From Nitrosomonadales bacterium (lineage in GTDB: Bacteria; Pseudomonadota; Gammaproteobacteria; Burkholderiales; Gallionellaceae), in assembly GCA_016234685.1 (NCBI GenBank), contig JACRAT010000009.1:1-33040 (forward strand): a stretch of DNA of 33,040 nt. Reading direction: 5' to 3'. Below the pieces are notes generated by a model. That model was given only the letters and a program-made list of their open reading frames with translations. It did not search any database and was not told the origin of the DNA. Below, in pieces: positions 16,527 through 27,949 of this stretch. Each line of letters begins with the position of its first letter. The first letter of the stretch is position 1. The translations under genes and the position numbers were made by a program.

Positions 16527-17780
16527 ATGTCTGAAATTAAAAACTACACCATGAATTTTGGCCCGCAGCACCCGTCGGCGCACGGGGTGTTGCGGCTGGT
16601 GCTGGAGCTGGATGGCGAAGTCGTCGAACGTGCCGACCCGCACATCGGCCTGCTGCATCGGGCGACGGAGAAGTTGGCGGAACACAAGACTTTCCTGCAA
16701 TCCGTGCCCTATATGGATCGCTTGGACTATGTGTCCATCCTGAGCAACGAGCACGCTTATGTGATGGCCATCGAAAAACTGGCGGGCATCGAAGTGCCGA
16801 TCCGCGCCCAGTACATCCGTGTGATGTTCGACGAGATCACCCGCCTGCTGAACCATCTGCTCTGGTTGGGCGCGCACAGTTTGGACGTGGGCGCGATGAC
16901 CACTTTCCTGTACTGCTTCCGCGAGCGCGAAGATTTGATTGATGCCTACGAGGCGGTCTCTGGTGCTCGTATGCACGCCGCTTACTATCGCCCCGGCGGG
17001 GTCTATCGCGATCTGCCAGATACCATGCCGCAGTATCAGGCTTCCAAGGTTCACAATGCAGCCCGCGTCAAGGAGATGAACGAGAACCGTCAGGGTTCGC
17101 TGCTCGACTTCCTTGAAGACTTCACCAATCGCTTTCCCAAATATGTCGATGAGTACGAGACACTGCTGACCGACAACCGTATCTGGAAGCAACGTCTGGT
17201 CGGCATCGGCGTGGTGTCGCCGGAGCGCGCGCTGGCGCTGGGCTTCACTGGTCCGATGTTGCGCGGTTCAGGCATCGCTTGGGATTTGCGCAAGAAACAG
17301 CCTTACGAAATCTATGATCGTCTGGATTTCGATATTCCTATCGGTACGGAGGGAGACTCTTACGATCGCTATCTGGTGCGCGTGGAAGAGATGCGTCAAT
17401 CCAATCGCATCATCAAGCAATGTATCAATTGGCTGCGCCACAATCCCGGCCCGGTCATCACCGACAACCGCAAGTTCGCACCGCCCAAGCGCGACGAGGT
17501 GAAGAGCAACATGGAAGCCTTGATTCATCACTTCAAGCTGTTCACTGAAGGGATGCACGTCCCCGAGGGCGAAGCTTACGCGGCGATCGAGCATCCCAAG
17601 GGCGAATTCGGCATCTATCTGGTGTCGGATGGTGCAAACAAACCTTATCGCATGAAGATTCGCGCGCCCGGCTTTCCGCACATGGCGGGGTTGGATGAGA
17701 TGTGTCGCGGACACATGATCGCAGACGTGGTGACGATTATCGGCACACAGGACATCGTATTTGGGGAGGTAGACCGCTGA
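16527..17780 (+). CDS. nuoD: NADH-quinone oxidoreductase subunit D
   Basis: NuoD (49-kDa subunit) forms much of the quinone-binding cavity with NuoB. The ATG at 16527 follows a G-rich ribosome site; a TTG five codons earlier overlaps the nuoC stop and was not used. The 417 residues begin with the diagnostic [20 protein letters not shown], which includes the histidine that contacts quinone, and also show [20 protein letters not shown]. The C-terminus ends in DIVFGEVDR, as expected. The stop overlaps the nuoE start. Confidence 0.98.
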   Translation: MSEIKNYTMNFGPQHPSAHGVLRLVLELDGEVVERADPHIGLLHRATEKLAEHKTFLQSVPYMDRLDYVSILSNEHAYVMAIEKLAGIEVPIRAQYIRVMFDEITRLLNHLLWLGAHSLDVGAMTTFLYCFREREDLIDAYEAVSGARMHAAYYRPGGVYRDLPDTMPQYQASKVHNAARVKEMNENRQGSLLDFLEDFTNRFPKYVDEYETLLTDNRIWKQRLVGIGVVSPERALALGFTGPMLRGSGIAWDLRKKQPYEIYDRLDFDIPIGTEGDSYDRYLVRVEEMRQSNRIIKQCINWLRHNPGPVITDNRKFAPPKRDEVKSNMEALIHHFKLFTEGMHVPEGEAYAAIEHPKGEFGIYLVSDGANKPYRMKIRAPGFPHMAGLDEMCRGHMIADVVTIIGTQDIVFGEVDR

Positions 17781-18292
17781 TGTTATCGGAACAGGTTCAA
17801 GCCAAGATCGAGCACGAGCTGAAGAAATATCCGGCAGACCAGAAACAGTCTGCGGTGATGGCGGCTTTGCGCTTCGTTCAGGATGAGAAGGGCTGGATCT
17901 CCAGCGACGATATGGCCGATGTCGCCATCTATCTGGGGATGCCCAAGATGGCCGTGTACGAGGTCGCCACCTTCTATCACATGTACAAGCTTCAGCCTAT
18001 GGGCCAACACACGCTCACGGTCTGCACCAATCTTTCCTGTCAGTTGATGGGTTCGAACGAGACGCTGGATTACATCAAGAGCAAGCTCGGTATCGGTCTG
18101 AACGAAGTGACGGCCGACGGCAAGTTCGGCCTGCGCGAAGCAGAATGTATGGGCGCGTGTATCGACGCGCCCCTGATGACGGTGAACAACCGCCGCCTGT
18201 GCGCGCGGCTGACGCCGGAGAAGATCGACCGCATCTTGACCAAGCTCTCGGCTGGCGGTGAATTGGCTTCCGGCGAGGAGAACGTGCGATGA
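17780..18292 (+). CDS. nuoE: NADH-quinone oxidoreductase subunit E
   Basis: NuoE (24-kDa subunit) holds the 2Fe-2S cluster N1a in the NADH dehydrogenase module. The ATG at 17780 shares one base with the nuoD stop and has GGGGAGG upstream. The 170 residues contain the thioredoxin-like fold with ligands Cys82 and Cys87 ([11 protein letters not shown]) and Cys123 and Cys127 ([11 protein letters not shown]). Its end overlaps nuoF in ATGA. Confidence 0.97.
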   Translation: MLSEQVQAKIEHELKKYPADQKQSAVMAALRFVQDEKGWISSDDMADVAIYLGMPKMAVYEVATFYHMYKLQPMGQHTLTVCTNLSCQLMGSNETLDYIKSKLGIGLNEVTADGKFGLREAECMGACIDAPLMTVNNRRLCARLTPEKIDRILTKLSAGGELASGEENVR

Positions 18293-19554
18293 GCGGCCCG
18301 GTGATTTTCAATACCCTGCAATTCGATCAGCCTTGGACGCTGGAGAATTATCTGAAAGTCGGCGGCTATCAGGCGCTGCGCAAGATACTCGCGGAGAAGA
18401 CTCCGCCCGAGGCGATCATCGCCGAGGTGAAGACTTCCGCCCTGCGTGGTCGTGGCGGTGCGGGCTTTCCCACCGGCCTGAAGTGGAGCTTCATGCCCCG
18501 CAACTATCAGGGCGACAAATACATCGTCTGCAACACCGACGAAGGCGAGCCGGGAACTTGCAAAGACTGGTACATCCTGCGTTTCAATCCTCACGCACTG
18601 ATCGAGGGCATGGCTATCGCCGCCTACACCATGAGTGTGAAGACTGGTTACAACTACGTCCACGGCGAGATTTTCGAAGCCTATGAGCGCATGGAGGCCG
18701 CTTGCGAAGAGGCGCGCGCAGCTGGGTATCTGGGCAAGGGCATCTTGGGTTCGGATTTCGAATTCGATCTGCACAACCATCTGGGCTACGGCGCTTATGT
18801 CTGCGGCGAAGAAACTGCGCTGCTGGAGTCCATCGAAGGCAAAAAAGGCCAGCCGCGCTTCAAGCCGCCGTTCCCTGCTAGCTTCGGTTTGTACGGCAAA
18901 CCGACCACTATCAATAACACCGAGACTTTTGCCAGTATCCCTTACATCATTCGTGAAAGCGGGCAGAAATTTCTGGAATTGGGCAAACCCAACAGCGGCG
19001 GTACCAAGTTGTTCTCGGTCTCCGGTCACGTCAACAATCCTGGCAACTTCGAGTTGCCGATGGGCACGCCGTTCGCCAAGCTGTTGGAACTGGCCGGTGG
19101 CGTGCGTCATGGTCACAAGCTGAAGGCAGTCATCCCCGGCGGTTCGTCCATGCCGGTGTTGCCGGGCGAGATCATGATGGAAACCGACATGGACTACGAC
19201 TCGATCCAGAAGGCCGGCTCCTACTTGGGCAGCGGCGCCGTGATCGTGATGGACGATACGGTTTGTATGGTCAAGGCGCTGGAGCGGTTGTCCTATTTCT
19301 ACTTCGAAGAATCCTGCGGTCAATGTACGCCGTGCCGTGAAGGTACGGGCTGGTTGTATCGCATCGTTCACCGCATCGAGCAGGGCGAAGGTCGTCCTGA
19401 AGACTTGGATCTGTTGCTCAGCCTGTGCGACAACATCGCCGGACGCACCATCTGTGCGCTGGGGGATGCCGCAGCTTGGCCGGTGCAGGGGATGCTCAAA
19501 CATTATCGCCATGAGTTCGAGTACCACATCGAACACAAGCGTTGTCTGGTGTAA
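18289..19554 (+). CDS. nuoF: NADH-quinone oxidoreductase subunit F
   Basis: NuoF (51-kDa subunit) oxidises NADH through FMN and passes electrons to cluster N3. The 421 residues show the glycine-rich nucleotide site [10 protein letters not shown] (54-63), the FMN-site segment [14 protein letters not shown] and [20 protein letters not shown]. The N3 ligands are Cys343, Cys346 and Cys349 ([12 protein letters not shown]) and Cys389. The start overlaps the nuoE stop by four bases. The length is normal and all ligands are present. Confidence 0.98.
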   Translation: MSGPVIFNTLQFDQPWTLENYLKVGGYQALRKILAEKTPPEAIIAEVKTSALRGRGGAGFPTGLKWSFMPRNYQGDKYIVCNTDEGEPGTCKDWYILRFNPHALIEGMAIAAYTMSVKTGYNYVHGEIFEAYERMEAACEEARAAGYLGKGILGSDFEFDLHNHLGYGAYVCGEETALLESIEGKKGQPRFKPPFPASFGLYGKPTTINNTETFASIPYIIRESGQKFLELGKPNSGGTKLFSVSGHVNNPGNFELPMGTPFAKLLELAGGVRHGHKLKAVIPGGSSMPVLPGEIMMETDMDYDSIQKAGSYLGSGAVIVMDDTVCMVKALERLSYFYFEESCGQCTPCREGTGWLYRIVHRIEQGEGRPEDLDLLLSLCDNIAGRTICALGDAAAWPVQGMLKHYRHEFEYHIEHKRCLV

Positions 19555-19565
19555 GGCGGAACAGC

Positions 19566-21914
19566 ATGATTAACATCGAGATAGACGGCAGAAAAGTCGA
19601 AGTGGAAAACGGCCTGACGGTGATGGATGCAGCTCATCACGTCGGTTTGCATATCCCGCATTTCTGTTATCACAAGAAACTCTCCATCGCAGCCAGCTGC
19701 CGCATGTGTCTGGTGCAAGTGGAAAAGGCCCCCAAGCCTTTGCCGGCTTGCGCGACCCCAGTGGTCGAGGGGATGAGGATTCATACCAACTCTGATTACG
19801 CCGTCACTGCGCAGAAGTCCGTGATGGAGTTCTTGCTCATCAACCATCCGCTGGATTGCCCGATCTGCGATCAAGGTGGTGAGTGCGAGTTGCAGGACGT
19901 GGCGATGGGCTACGGCGGCATGACCTCGCGCTTCAACGAAGCCAAGCACGTCGTCGCTGGCAAGCCGATGGGTGCGTTGATCTCTGCCGAAGAGATGAGC
20001 CGCTGCATCCATTGCACACGCTGCGTGCGTTTCGGCCAAGAGATCGCCGGTGTCATGGAGATCGGCATGGCCTTCCGTGGCGAACACTCCGCAATCATGA
20101 CTTTCGTGCAAAATACGGTGGATTCCGAACTGTCCGGCAATATGATCGACCTGTGTCCGGTCGGCGCGCTCACCAGCAAGCCGTTCCGCTACAAGGCCCG
20201 CTCTTGGGAGTTGTCCCGCCGTCGCTCGGTCAGTCCGCACGATGGCTTGTGTTCCAATCTGGCCATCCACACCAAGGCCGACCGTGTCGTTCGCGTGTTA
20301 CCGCTGGAGAACGAAGCTATCAACGAATGCTGGATCTCGGACCGTGATCGCTTCAGCTACGAAGGTTTGAACGCCGCCGATCGTCTGACTCGCCCGATGC
20401 TGAAACAAGGCGGCGAGTGGGTCGAAGTGGAATGGCAGACTGCGCTGGAATATGTGGCGAACGCGTTGCGTCAGGTCAAGACTTCCGCTGGGGCAGAGCA
20501 GATCGGCGCATTGGCCACCGGTGGCTCTACGCTGGAAGAGCAATATCTGCTGCAAAAACTGCTGCGCGGCTTGGGCAGCGATAACGTCGATTTCCGCCTG
20601 CGTCAGTCCGACTTTTCGGCGGATGGCAAGCAGGCTGGCGCACCTTGGCTAGGCATGGCGGTCGCGGACTTGGATCGTGCCGATCGTTTCTTGGTCGTGG
20701 GCAGTTTCTTGCGCAAGGATCATCCGCTGTTGGCGGCTCGTGTCCGTCAGGCGGTCAAGAAGGGCGCGCAGTTCAATCTGCTTCATGCCGCCGCTGACGA
20801 CCTGCTGTTGAAGGTGGCGAATCGTGCCATCGTCGCCCCCAGCGAATTCGGCAATATGCTGGCGCAGGTCTTGGCAGCACTGACCGAGAGCAAACAGGCG
20901 GCGCTGTCCGATGATGTCAAAGCGGTCGTGGCGCGTGCCACTCTGGAGGGGATTGGCAACGACGCACGTGCTATCGCCGCCAGCTTGGCTGGCGGCGAGC
21001 GAGTCGCCGTCCTGCTGGGTAACTTCGCCCAACAACATCCTCAAGCCGCACAGTTACAGCGCTTGGCACAAGAGGTTGCCGCCCTCACCGGGGCGAAGTT
21101 CGGTTTCCTAGGCGAAGCCGCCAATAGCGTCGGTGCTTATCTGGCTAATGCCGTGCCCGGTGCGAACGGTCTGAATGCCGCAGCGATGCTGGCACAGCCG
21201 CGCAAGGCATACATCCTGCTGAACGTCGAGGCTGAACTGGATTGCGCGAATCCGCAGCAGGCGCTGGCGGCGCTCGGCGCTGCCGATCTGGTCGTCGCTT
21301 TGTCCTCTTACAAGCACGGTGCGACGGAGTACGCCGATGTGCTGTTGCCGATCACACCGTTCACCGAGACTTCCGGTACTTACGTCAATACCGAGGGCAG
21401 GGCGCAGAGCTTCAAGGGCGCGGTCAAGCCGCTAGGCGAATCGCGTCCGGCATGGAAGGTGTTGCGCGTGTTGGGTAATCTGCTGGAACAGGAAGGTTTT
21501 GGCTACGAAAACAGCGAAAGCGTGCGCGACGAGGTGTTGGCGGGCGACTTGGCGGAGCGGCTGAATAACCGATTGAGCGGCCTAACGGTCAGTGCTGCCG
21601 CCACATCCGCTGGCTTGCAGCGTGTGGCCGATGTGCCGATCTATTCGACCGACTCCATCGTGCGCCGAGCCAACTCTTTGCAGAAGACGCACGATGCAGC
21701 TACGCCGATGGTGTCATTGAATGGTGCGGAACTGGCCAAGCTGGGCCTCAAGTCAGGTGATGCCGTCACGGTCAGTCAAGGGCAGGGCAGGGCAACGCTG
21801 ATCGCTCAATGCGATGATGGTTTGCCACAAGGCGTGGCTCGCGTGGCGGCGGGTCATGCGGCGACCGCTGCGCTGGGCGCGATGTTTGGAACGATTACAG
21901 TGGAGCGCGCATGA
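19566..21914 (+). CDS. nuoG: NADH-quinone oxidoreductase subunit G
   Basis: NuoG (75-kDa subunit) wires electrons across the peripheral arm. The ATG at 19566 follows GGCGGAACA; an in-frame start eight codons earlier overlaps nuoF. The 782 residues show ligands for N1b (Cys34, Cys45, Cys48, Cys62), N5 (His94, Cys98, Cys101, Cys107) and N4 (Cys147, Cys150, Cys153, Cys197). A molybdopterin-oxidoreductase-like domain follows. The extra N7 cluster found in E. coli appears absent: where its CxxCxxxC stretch would be, the sequence reads [12 protein letters not shown]. The stop overlaps nuoH. Confidence 0.97.
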   Translation: MINIEIDGRKVEVENGLTVMDAAHHVGLHIPHFCYHKKLSIAASCRMCLVQVEKAPKPLPACATPVVEGMRIHTNSDYAVTAQKSVMEFLLINHPLDCPICDQGGECELQDVAMGYGGMTSRFNEAKHVVAGKPMGALISAEEMSRCIHCTRCVRFGQEIAGVMEIGMAFRGEHSAIMTFVQNTVDSELSGNMIDLCPVGALTSKPFRYKARSWELSRRRSVSPHDGLCSNLAIHTKADRVVRVLPLENEAINECWISDRDRFSYEGLNAADRLTRPMLKQGGEWVEVEWQTALEYVANALRQVKTSAGAEQIGALATGGSTLEEQYLLQKLLRGLGSDNVDFRLRQSDFSADGKQAGAPWLGMAVADLDRADRFLVVGSFLRKDHPLLAARVRQAVKKGAQFNLLHAAADDLLLKVANRAIVAPSEFGNMLAQVLAALTESKQAALSDDVKAVVARATLEGIGNDARAIAASLAGGERVAVLLGNFAQQHPQAAQLQRLAQEVAALTGAKFGFLGEAANSVGAYLANAVPGANGLNAAAMLAQPRKAYILLNVEAELDCANPQQALAALGAADLVVALSSYKHGATEYADVLLPITPFTETSGTYVNTEGRAQSFKGAVKPLGESRPAWKVLRVLGNLLEQEGFGYENSESVRDEVLAGDLAERLNNRLSGLTVSAAATSAGLQRVADVPIYSTDSIVRRANSLQKTHDAATPMVSLNGAELAKLGLKSGDAVTVSQGQGRATLIAQCDDGLPQGVARVAAGHAATAALGAMFGTITVERA

Positions 21915-22939
21915 TGACGGAGTTGCTGCAAACCCTACAAAACTTGCTCGGCCCGGCATGGGTTCCGGTCTGGACTGCGGTCAAGATCGTCGCCATCGTC
22001 GTGCCCATCATGCTTTCTGTGGCTTATCTGACGCTGGCTGAACGCTGGGTGATCGGCTGGGTGCAAGTGCGTATCGGCCCGAATCGCGTCGGCCCCTTGG
22101 GCTTGCTGCAACCGCTGGCCGACGGTGTCAAGCTCTTGCTCAAAGAGATCGTCATCCCCACCGGGGCGAACAAGTTCCTGTTCGTGCTGGCCCCGGTGCT
22201 GACCTTGTTGCCTGCGCTGGTGGCTTGGGCGGTGATCCCGTTCAGCCCTGAAATTGTGCTGGCGAACGTCGATGCCGGTCTGCTATTCATTCTGGCAGTC
22301 ACGTCGGTGGGCGTGTACGGCATCATTCTGGCGGGGTGGGCCTCCAACTCCAAGTACGCTTTCCTTGGCGCTTTGCGTTCTGCGGCTCAGATCGTTTCGT
22401 ATGAGATCGCCATGGGTTTCGCGCTGGTCACGGTGTTGATGGCGGCAGGTAGCTTGAATCTGGGCGACATCGTCAAGGGGCAGCAAGGTGCGGGCGCATT
22501 GAGCTGGTACTGGATTCCGTTGTTCCCGATGTTCATCGTCTACTTCCTTTCCGGGGTGGCGGAGACTAACCGCGCGCCGTTCGATATGGCCGAGGGTGAA
22601 TCCGAGATCGTGGCCGGTTTCCACGTCGAATATTCCGGCATGGCTTTCGCGTTGTTCTTCTTGGCCGAATACGCCAACATGATTTTGATCGCCTTCCTGA
22701 CGGCGCTGATGTTCTTGGGTGGGTGGTTGTCGCCCGTGCCGTTCTTGCCGGACAGCTTCTTGTGGCTGCTCGCCAAGGCAGGGTTCTTCCTGTTCGTGTT
22801 CCTGTGGTTCCGCGCGACGTTTCCGCGTTATCGCTATGACCAGTTGATGCGCTTGGGTTGGAAGGTGTTCATCCCCGTGTCGCTGATCTGGGTGGTCGTG
22901 GTCGGGCTGTGGATGCAGACGCCGTTGTGGTTGTGGTAA
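21911..22939 (+). CDS. nuoH: NADH-quinone oxidoreductase subunit H
   Basis: NuoH (ND1) is the membrane subunit that completes the quinone chamber and links it to the proton channels. The 342 residues have about eight membrane helices. Family blocks are [20 protein letters not shown] near the N-terminus and [20 protein letters not shown] with its charged residues near the quinone tunnel. The first ATG (21911) overlaps the nuoG stop, and a second ATG follows directly, so the exact start is uncertain by one codon. Confidence 0.97.
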   Translation: MMTELLQTLQNLLGPAWVPVWTAVKIVAIVVPIMLSVAYLTLAERWVIGWVQVRIGPNRVGPLGLLQPLADGVKLLLKEIVIPTGANKFLFVLAPVLTLLPALVAWAVIPFSPEIVLANVDAGLLFILAVTSVGVYGIILAGWASNSKYAFLGALRSAAQIVSYEIAMGFALVTVLMAAGSLNLGDIVKGQQGAGALSWYWIPLFPMFIVYFLSGVAETNRAPFDMAEGESEIVAGFHVEYSGMAFALFFLAEYANMILIAFLTALMFLGGWLSPVPFLPDSFLWLLAKAGFFLFVFLWFRATFPRYRYDQLMRLGWKVFIPVSLIWVVVVGLWMQTPLWLW

Positions 22940-22957
22940 GCGGGTGAGGATTTAGAG

Positions 22958-23446
22958 ATGGGAAAAATCCAGAGTTTTTTCAAGACGTACCTGCTGATCG
23001 AATTGGTCAAGGGTTTGGCGTTGACCGGGCGATATATGTTCGCCCGCAAGATCACGGTGCAGTTCCCGGAAGAGAAGACTCCGCAGAGTTTCCGCTTCCG
23101 TGGCTTGCACGCACAGCGTCGCTACGCTAACGGCGAAGAGCGCTGCATCGCCTGCAAACTGTGCGAAGCCGTGTGCCCGTCGCTGGCGATCAACATCGAG
23201 GTGGCGCAGCGTGAGGACGGTACTCGCCGCACCACGCGCTACGACATCGACTTGGTGAAGTGCATCTACTGCGGTTTCTGCGAAGAATCCTGCCCGGTGG
23301 ACGCCATCGTCGAGACGCGCAACTTCGAGTATCACGGCGAGAGCCGCAGCGACTTGTTCTATACCAAGTCGATGTTGCTGGCTGTGGGGGATCGCTGCGA
23401 AGAGCAGATCGCCCGCGACCGCGCAGCCGATGCCAAGTATCGATAA
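22958..23446 (+). CDS. nuoI: NADH-quinone oxidoreductase subunit I
   Basis: NuoI (TYKY subunit) carries 4Fe-4S clusters N6a and N6b, which link the peripheral arm to N2. The 162 residues have two ferredoxin motifs: Cys63, Cys66, Cys69 and Cys73 ([13 protein letters not shown]), and Cys102, Cys105, Cys108 and Cys112 ([18 protein letters not shown]). An N-terminal amphipathic stretch (about 1-35) associates with the membrane arm. It starts 18 bp after nuoH, and the ribosome site is a modest TTTAGAG. Confidence 0.97.
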   Translation: MGKIQSFFKTYLLIELVKGLALTGRYMFARKITVQFPEEKTPQSFRFRGLHAQRRYANGEERCIACKLCEAVCPSLAINIEVAQREDGTRRTTRYDIDLVKCIYCGFCEESCPVDAIVETRNFEYHGESRSDLFYTKSMLLAVGDRCEEQIARDRAADAKYR

Positions 23447-23479
23447 CGGCCAGATGGCGCTAACGGAAGGAAGAGTTTG

Positions 23480-24097
23480 ATGAATCTGGAAACCTTGGTT
23501 TTTTATCTGTTCGGAGCGATCACGCTGCTGGCGGGGCTGCGCGTGATCACCGCGCGCAACCCGGTTCACGCTGCGATGTTCCTCGTGCTGGCGTTCTGCT
23601 CATCGGCGGGCATCTGGTTGCTGCTGGAGGCTGAGTTCCTTGCGGTGACGCTGATTCTGGTCTACGTCGGCGCGGTGATGGTGTTGTTCCTGTTCGTGGT
23701 GATGATGCTGGATATCAATCTGGATCAGTTGCGTGAGGGTTTCTGGCGCTGGTTCCCGTTCGGGGCTGCGTTGGCGCTCATCATGGTGGCCGAGATGGTC
23801 TGGGTGCTGGGTAGTCGCACCACGGCTGATACAGTGGGCGCGGTGCAACATGCGGCGAACTACAGCAATACCAAAGAATTGGGCCGTTTGTTGTACACCG
23901 ATTATGTCTACCCATTTGAATTGGCGGCCGTTTTGCTGCTGGTGGCGATGGTGGCGGCGATCGCGCTGACTCTGCGTCGTCGCATCGGGGTGAAGTCTCA
24001 GGACATCGCCAAGCAGGTGCAAGTCAAGAAGGCGGATCGCTTGCGCATCATCACGGACGAGTCCGAGCGCAAGACTGACGCACAGTCGGGAAGTTGA
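23480..24097 (+). CDS. nuoJ: NADH-quinone oxidoreductase subunit J
   Basis: NuoJ (ND6) is a membrane subunit involved in coupling electron transfer to proton movement. The ATG at 23480 is chosen over a TTG one codon earlier, with GGAAGGAAGAG upstream. The 205 residues have five membrane helices. The conserved [20 protein letters not shown] and [20 protein letters not shown] stretches identify the family. The hydrophilic C-terminal tail is Lys- and Arg-rich. Confidence 0.96.
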   Translation: MNLETLVFYLFGAITLLAGLRVITARNPVHAAMFLVLAFCSSAGIWLLLEAEFLAVTLILVYVGAVMVLFLFVVMMLDINLDQLREGFWRWFPFGAALALIMVAEMVWVLGSRTTADTVGAVQHAANYSNTKELGRLLYTDYVYPFELAAVLLLVAMVAAIALTLRRRIGVKSQDIAKQVQVKKADRLRIITDESERKTDAQSGS

Positions 24098-24108
24098 GGG
24101 GAGAGAGC

Positions 24109-24414
24109 ATGTTGACCTTGTCGCATTATCTGGTGCTGAGCGCCTTGTTGTTCGCCATCAGCGTGGTGGGGATTTTCCTCAACCGCAAGAACGTCATCAT
24201 CCTGCTGATGTCCATCGAAATGATGCTGCTGGCGGTGAATACCAATTTCATCGCGTTCTCGCACTACATGAACGATGTCGCCGGACAGATATTCGTGTTC
24301 TTCATCCTGACCGTCGCTGCGGCTGAAGCGGCCATCGGTCTGGCTATTCTGGTGGTGCTGTTCCGCAATCTGCGTACCATCAATGTGGACGATCTCGAAA
24401 GTTTGAAAGGCTGA
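24109..24414 (+). CDS. nuoK: NADH-quinone oxidoreductase subunit K
   Basis: NuoK (ND4L) is a small proton-channel subunit. The ATG at 24109 follows GGGGAGAGAGC; an in-frame GTG-like start upstream overlaps nuoJ. The 101 residues form three helices with the conserved glutamate in [16 protein letters not shown] and a second in [12 protein letters not shown], both parts of the proton path. The length is standard. nuoL begins 4 bp after the stop. Confidence 0.97.
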   Translation: MLTLSHYLVLSALLFAISVVGIFLNRKNVIILLMSIEMMLLAVNTNFIAFSHYMNDVAGQIFVFFILTVAAAEAAIGLAILVVLFRNLRTINVDDLESLKG

Positions 24415-24418
24415 GCCG

Positions 24419-26419
24419 ATGAGTATGCAATCTCTGTATCTGCTGGTTCCCATCGCGCCCCTGATTGGTGCGATCGTGGCCGGAGTGTTCGGCAACGCGC
24501 TGGGCCGCAACTGGTCGCACCGCATCACCATCGCTTTGGTGGCGCTGGCCTTCGGTGCCTCGGTGGCGATCTATCAGGATGTGATGGCGGGTCACAATTT
24601 CAATGGCTCGGTCTACACTTGGCTGATCGCCGGCGACACCCGCTTCGAGATCGGCTTCCTGATCGACCGTCTGACGGTGATGATGATGCTGGTGGTGACC
24701 TTCGTCTCGCTGATGGTGCACATCTACACCATCGGTTACATGAAGGAAGACGCAGGCTACCAGCGCTTCTTCAGCTATATCTCGCTGTTCACCTTCTCCA
24801 TGCTGATGCTGGTGATGGCCAACAACTTCATGCAGCTGTTCTTCGGCTGGGAGGCGGTGGGCTTGGTTTCCTACCTCTTGATCGGTTTCTGGTACACCCG
24901 CGAGACCGCTATCTACGCCAACCTCAAGGCCTTTTTGGTCAATCGCGTGGGTGACTTCGGCTTCCTGCTCGGCATCGCTTTGGTGCTGATGGTGTTCGGC
25001 ACGCTGGATTACGCCACTGTGTTCGCCACGGCGGCCCAACATGCCAACGAGATGGCGCCTATCTCGGGCATGTCGGTCAACCTCATCACCGCCATCTGTA
25101 TCCTGCTGTTCATTGGCGCGATGGGCAAGTCGGCGCAATTCCCCTTGCATGTGTGGCTGCCTGATTCTATGGAAGGCCCGACCCCGATCTCCGCGCTGAT
25201 CCACGCCGCGACCATGGTGACCGCCGGTATCTTCATGGTGGCGCGCATGTCGCCGCTGTATGAACTCTCCGAATCCGCCCTGGCTTTCGTGATGGTCATC
25301 GGTGCGATCACCGCCTTGTTCATGGGCTTCCTCGGCATCATCCAGAACGACATCAAGCGCGTGGTGGCGTATTCCACGTTGTCGCAATTGGGGTATATGA
25401 CGGCTGCGCTGGGCGCTTCGGCCTACTCGGCGGCGATCTTCCATCTGATGACGCACGCGTTTTTCAAGGCGCTGCTGTTCTTGGCTGCGGGCTCGGTCAT
25501 CATCGCGATGCACCACGACCAAGACATCCGTCGCATGGGCGGCCTGCGTAAGTACATGCCGTTGACTTGGATCGCAGCTTTGATCGGTTCGCTGGCATTG
25601 ATCGGTACGCCGTTCTTCTCCGGCTTCTACTCCAAGGACAGCATCATCGAAGCAGTGGGCCTGTCGACGCTGCCAGGTTCCGGCTTCGCCTACTTTGCGC
25701 TGGTGTTGGGGGTGTTCGTGACGGCGTTCTACTCCTTCCGTATGTACTTCCTCGTGTTCCACGGCGAAGAACGCTTCGGCAAGCCACATCACCATGACGC
25801 TGCCCATTCGACAGAAGAGCATCATGGCTTGGCTCCCGGCGAGAAGCCGCATGAGAGCTCTTGGGTCGTGACGCTGCCGCTGATGTTGCTGGCGATCCCG
25901 TCCGTCATCATTGGTTTCATCGCTATCGAGCCTATGCTGTTCGGTGATTTCTTCGGTACGGCGATCTTCGTCGGCGAGAACCATCACGTCATCGCCGAGA
26001 TGCAGCAAGAGTTCCACGGTGCTGTCGAGATGGCGTTGCACTCGCTGACCAGTTTGCCGTTCCTGTTGGCGCTGGCCGGTGTGTTCACCGCGTGGTTCTT
26101 CTACATGAAGCGCCCGGATATTCCCGAAGCGATCAAGCAGCGCTTCTCGTCGGTTTACACATTGTTCGATAACGCTTACTTCTTCGACCGCTTCAACGAC
26201 TGGTTCTTCGCCGGTGGCGCTCGTGGAACCAGCGGATTTTTGTGGCGTGTCGCGGATGCCCGTGTGATCGACGGTCTGATGGTGAATGGCAGTGCCAAGC
26301 TGGTGAACATGACTGCATACGTGGTGCGACGTTTCCAGACGGGGTACATCTATCACTACGCCTTCGCCATGATCACCGGGGTTTTCATCCTGCTGACCAT
26401 CCGTGGCTGGTTTGAATAA
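24419..26419 (+). CDS. nuoL: NADH-quinone oxidoreductase subunit L
   Basis: NuoL (ND5) is the outermost proton-pumping subunit, with the long lateral helix along the membrane arm. The 666 residues form about 16 membrane helices. Key charged residues are in FFGWEAVGLVSYLL (Glu) and GAMGKSAQFPLHVWLPDSME (Lys and His). It is somewhat longer than the E. coli protein. Part of this is a His-rich loop around residues 455-485 (GKPHHHDAAHSTEEHHG), coded near 25783-25860. Antisense frames here are shadows of the hydrophobic coding bias. Confidence 0.97.
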   Translation: MSMQSLYLLVPIAPLIGAIVAGVFGNALGRNWSHRITIALVALAFGASVAIYQDVMAGHNFNGSVYTWLIAGDTRFEIGFLIDRLTVMMMLVVTFVSLMVHIYTIGYMKEDAGYQRFFSYISLFTFSMLMLVMANNFMQLFFGWEAVGLVSYLLIGFWYTRETAIYANLKAFLVNRVGDFGFLLGIALVLMVFGTLDYATVFATAAQHANEMAPISGMSVNLITAICILLFIGAMGKSAQFPLHVWLPDSMEGPTPISALIHAATMVTAGIFMVARMSPLYELSESALAFVMVIGAITALFMGFLGIIQNDIKRVVAYSTLSQLGYMTAALGASAYSAAIFHLMTHAFFKALLFLAAGSVIIAMHHDQDIRRMGGLRKYMPLTWIAALIGSLALIGTPFFSGFYSKDSIIEAVGLSTLPGSGFAYFALVLGVFVTAFYSFRMYFLVFHGEERFGKPHHHDAAHSTEEHHGLAPGEKPHESSWVVTLPLMLLAIPSVIIGFIAIEPMLFGDFFGTAIFVGENHHVIAEMQQEFHGAVEMALHSLTSLPFLLALAGVFTAWFFYMKRPDIPEAIKQRFSSVYTLFDNAYFFDRFNDWFFAGGARGTSGFLWRVADARVIDGLMVNGSAKLVNMTAYVVRRFQTGYIYHYAFAMITGVFILLTIRGWFE

Positions 26420-26443
26420 GCGCAAGACTAAAGGAACAACAGC

Positions 26444-27928
26444 ATGATTTTTGGACTTCCCGCATTAAGTGTCGCCATCTGGTTGCCGATCATCTTCGGC
26501 TTGCTGGTCATGGCGACCGGAGACGACCGTAACGCGCCGCTGGCGCGCATCATCGCCTTGGTCGGCGCGGTGCTCGGTTTCCTAGTGACGATCCCGCTTT
26601 ACATCGGCTTCGACAAGGCGAGCAGCGCCATGCAGTTCGTCGAGATGAAGGACTGGATCGTCCGCTTCCATATCCATTACTACCTAGGCGTGGACGGTAT
26701 CTCGGTACTGTTCGTGATGCTGAACAGCCTTTTCACCGCCATCGTGGTGATCGCCGGTTGGAAAGTGATCGAGAAGCGCGTGGCGCAATACATGGCTGCT
26801 TTCCTCATCATGTCCGGCATGATCAACGGCGTGTTCGCTGCGCTGGATGCGGTGCTGTTCTACGTGTTCTGGGAAGCGATGCTGATCCCGATGTTCGTCA
26901 TTATCGGCGTGTGGGGCGGCGCGAACCGGGTTTACTCCTCGATCAAGTTCTTCCTCTACACCCTGTTCGGTTCCTTGTTGATGCTGGTCGCCTTGCTGTA
27001 TCTGTACCTACAGTCCAACGGCAGCTTCAACATTCTGGACTACCACCAGATGCCGATCCCGATGGAGGCGCAGACCTTGGTGTTCCTAGCCTTCCTGATC
27101 GCCTTCGCAGTGAAAGTCCCGATGTTCCCGGTACACACTTGGTTGCCTGATGCTCACGTGGATGCGCCTACCGGCGGCTCGGTGATTCTGGCGGCGATCA
27201 TGCTGAAGATCGGTGCCTACGGTTTCCTGCGTTTCTCGCTGCCGATCACGCCGGACGCGAGCCACGCCATGGCGGGGATGATGATTACCCTGTCGCTGAT
27301 CGCGGTGGTCTACATCGGCTTGGTGGCTTTGACTCAGACCGACATGAAGAAACTGGTGGCATATTCCTCCATCTCGCACATGGGTTTCGTCACGCTGGGT
27401 TTCTTCATCTTCAACACTTACGGGGTCGAAGGCGCGCTGGTGCAGATGATCTCGCACGGCTTTGTCTCGGGTGCGCTGTTCCTGTGTATCGGCGTGTTGT
27501 ATGACCGTATGCACACGCGCCGCATCTCTGATTATGGCGGCGTAGCCAACACCATGCCGGTGTTCGCAGCCTTCTTCATGTTGTTCGCCATGGCTAACTC
27601 CGGCCTGCCGGGAACCAGCGGCTTCGTCGGCGAGTTCATGGTGATTCTGGGCGCGATCAAGACTAACTTCTGGTACGCCTTCATGGCGGCAACCGCACTG
27701 GTCTTCGGTGCGGCTTATACCCTGTGGATGTACAAACGGGTCATCTTCGGTGCTATCGCCAACGAGCGCGTGGCGTCACTGAAAGATCTTTCGCTGCGTG
27801 AGTCCTTCATTCTGGGCTTGCTCGCAGTCGCTGTGCTTGGCATGGGGGTCTATCCTTTGCCGATCACGGAAATCATGCACGCATCGGTGAACGACTTGCT
27901 GGTGCATGTCGCCCGTTCGAAGTTGTAG
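26444..27928 (+). CDS. nuoM: NADH-quinone oxidoreductase subunit M
   Basis: NuoM (ND4) is an antiporter-like proton-pumping subunit. The ATG at 26444 follows AAAGGAACAACAGC. The 494 residues form about 14 membrane helices. Family markers are FYVFWEAMLIPMFVIIGVWG with the channel glutamate, FAVKVPMFPVHTWLPDAHVD with the channel lysine, and YSSISHMGFVTLGFF. The length is normal. nuoN follows after 21 bp. Confidence 0.97.
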   Translation: MIFGLPALSVAIWLPIIFGLLVMATGDDRNAPLARIIALVGAVLGFLVTIPLYIGFDKASSAMQFVEMKDWIVRFHIHYYLGVDGISVLFVMLNSLFTAIVVIAGWKVIEKRVAQYMAAFLIMSGMINGVFAALDAVLFYVFWEAMLIPMFVIIGVWGGANRVYSSIKFFLYTLFGSLLMLVALLYLYLQSNGSFNILDYHQMPIPMEAQTLVFLAFLIAFAVKVPMFPVHTWLPDAHVDAPTGGSVILAAIMLKIGAYGFLRFSLPITPDASHAMAGMMITLSLIAVVYIGLVALTQTDMKKLVAYSSISHMGFVTLGFFIFNTYGVEGALVQMISHGFVSGALFLCIGVLYDRMHTRRISDYGGVANTMPVFAAFFMLFAMANSGLPGTSGFVGEFMVILGAIKTNFWYAFMAATALVFGAAYTLWMYKRVIFGAIANERVASLKDLSLRESFILGLLAVAVLGMGVYPLPITEIMHASVNDLLVHVARSKL

Positions 27929-27949
27929 GTCATCGTTACTGAGGTTGAT

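Noticed and set aside
24380-26425. Long antisense open frame (over 650 codons) opposite nuoL
   Set aside because: It is rich in His, Gln, Asp and Glu, exactly the mirror of hydrophobic codons of NuoL. It has no recognisable domain and nuoL is certain.
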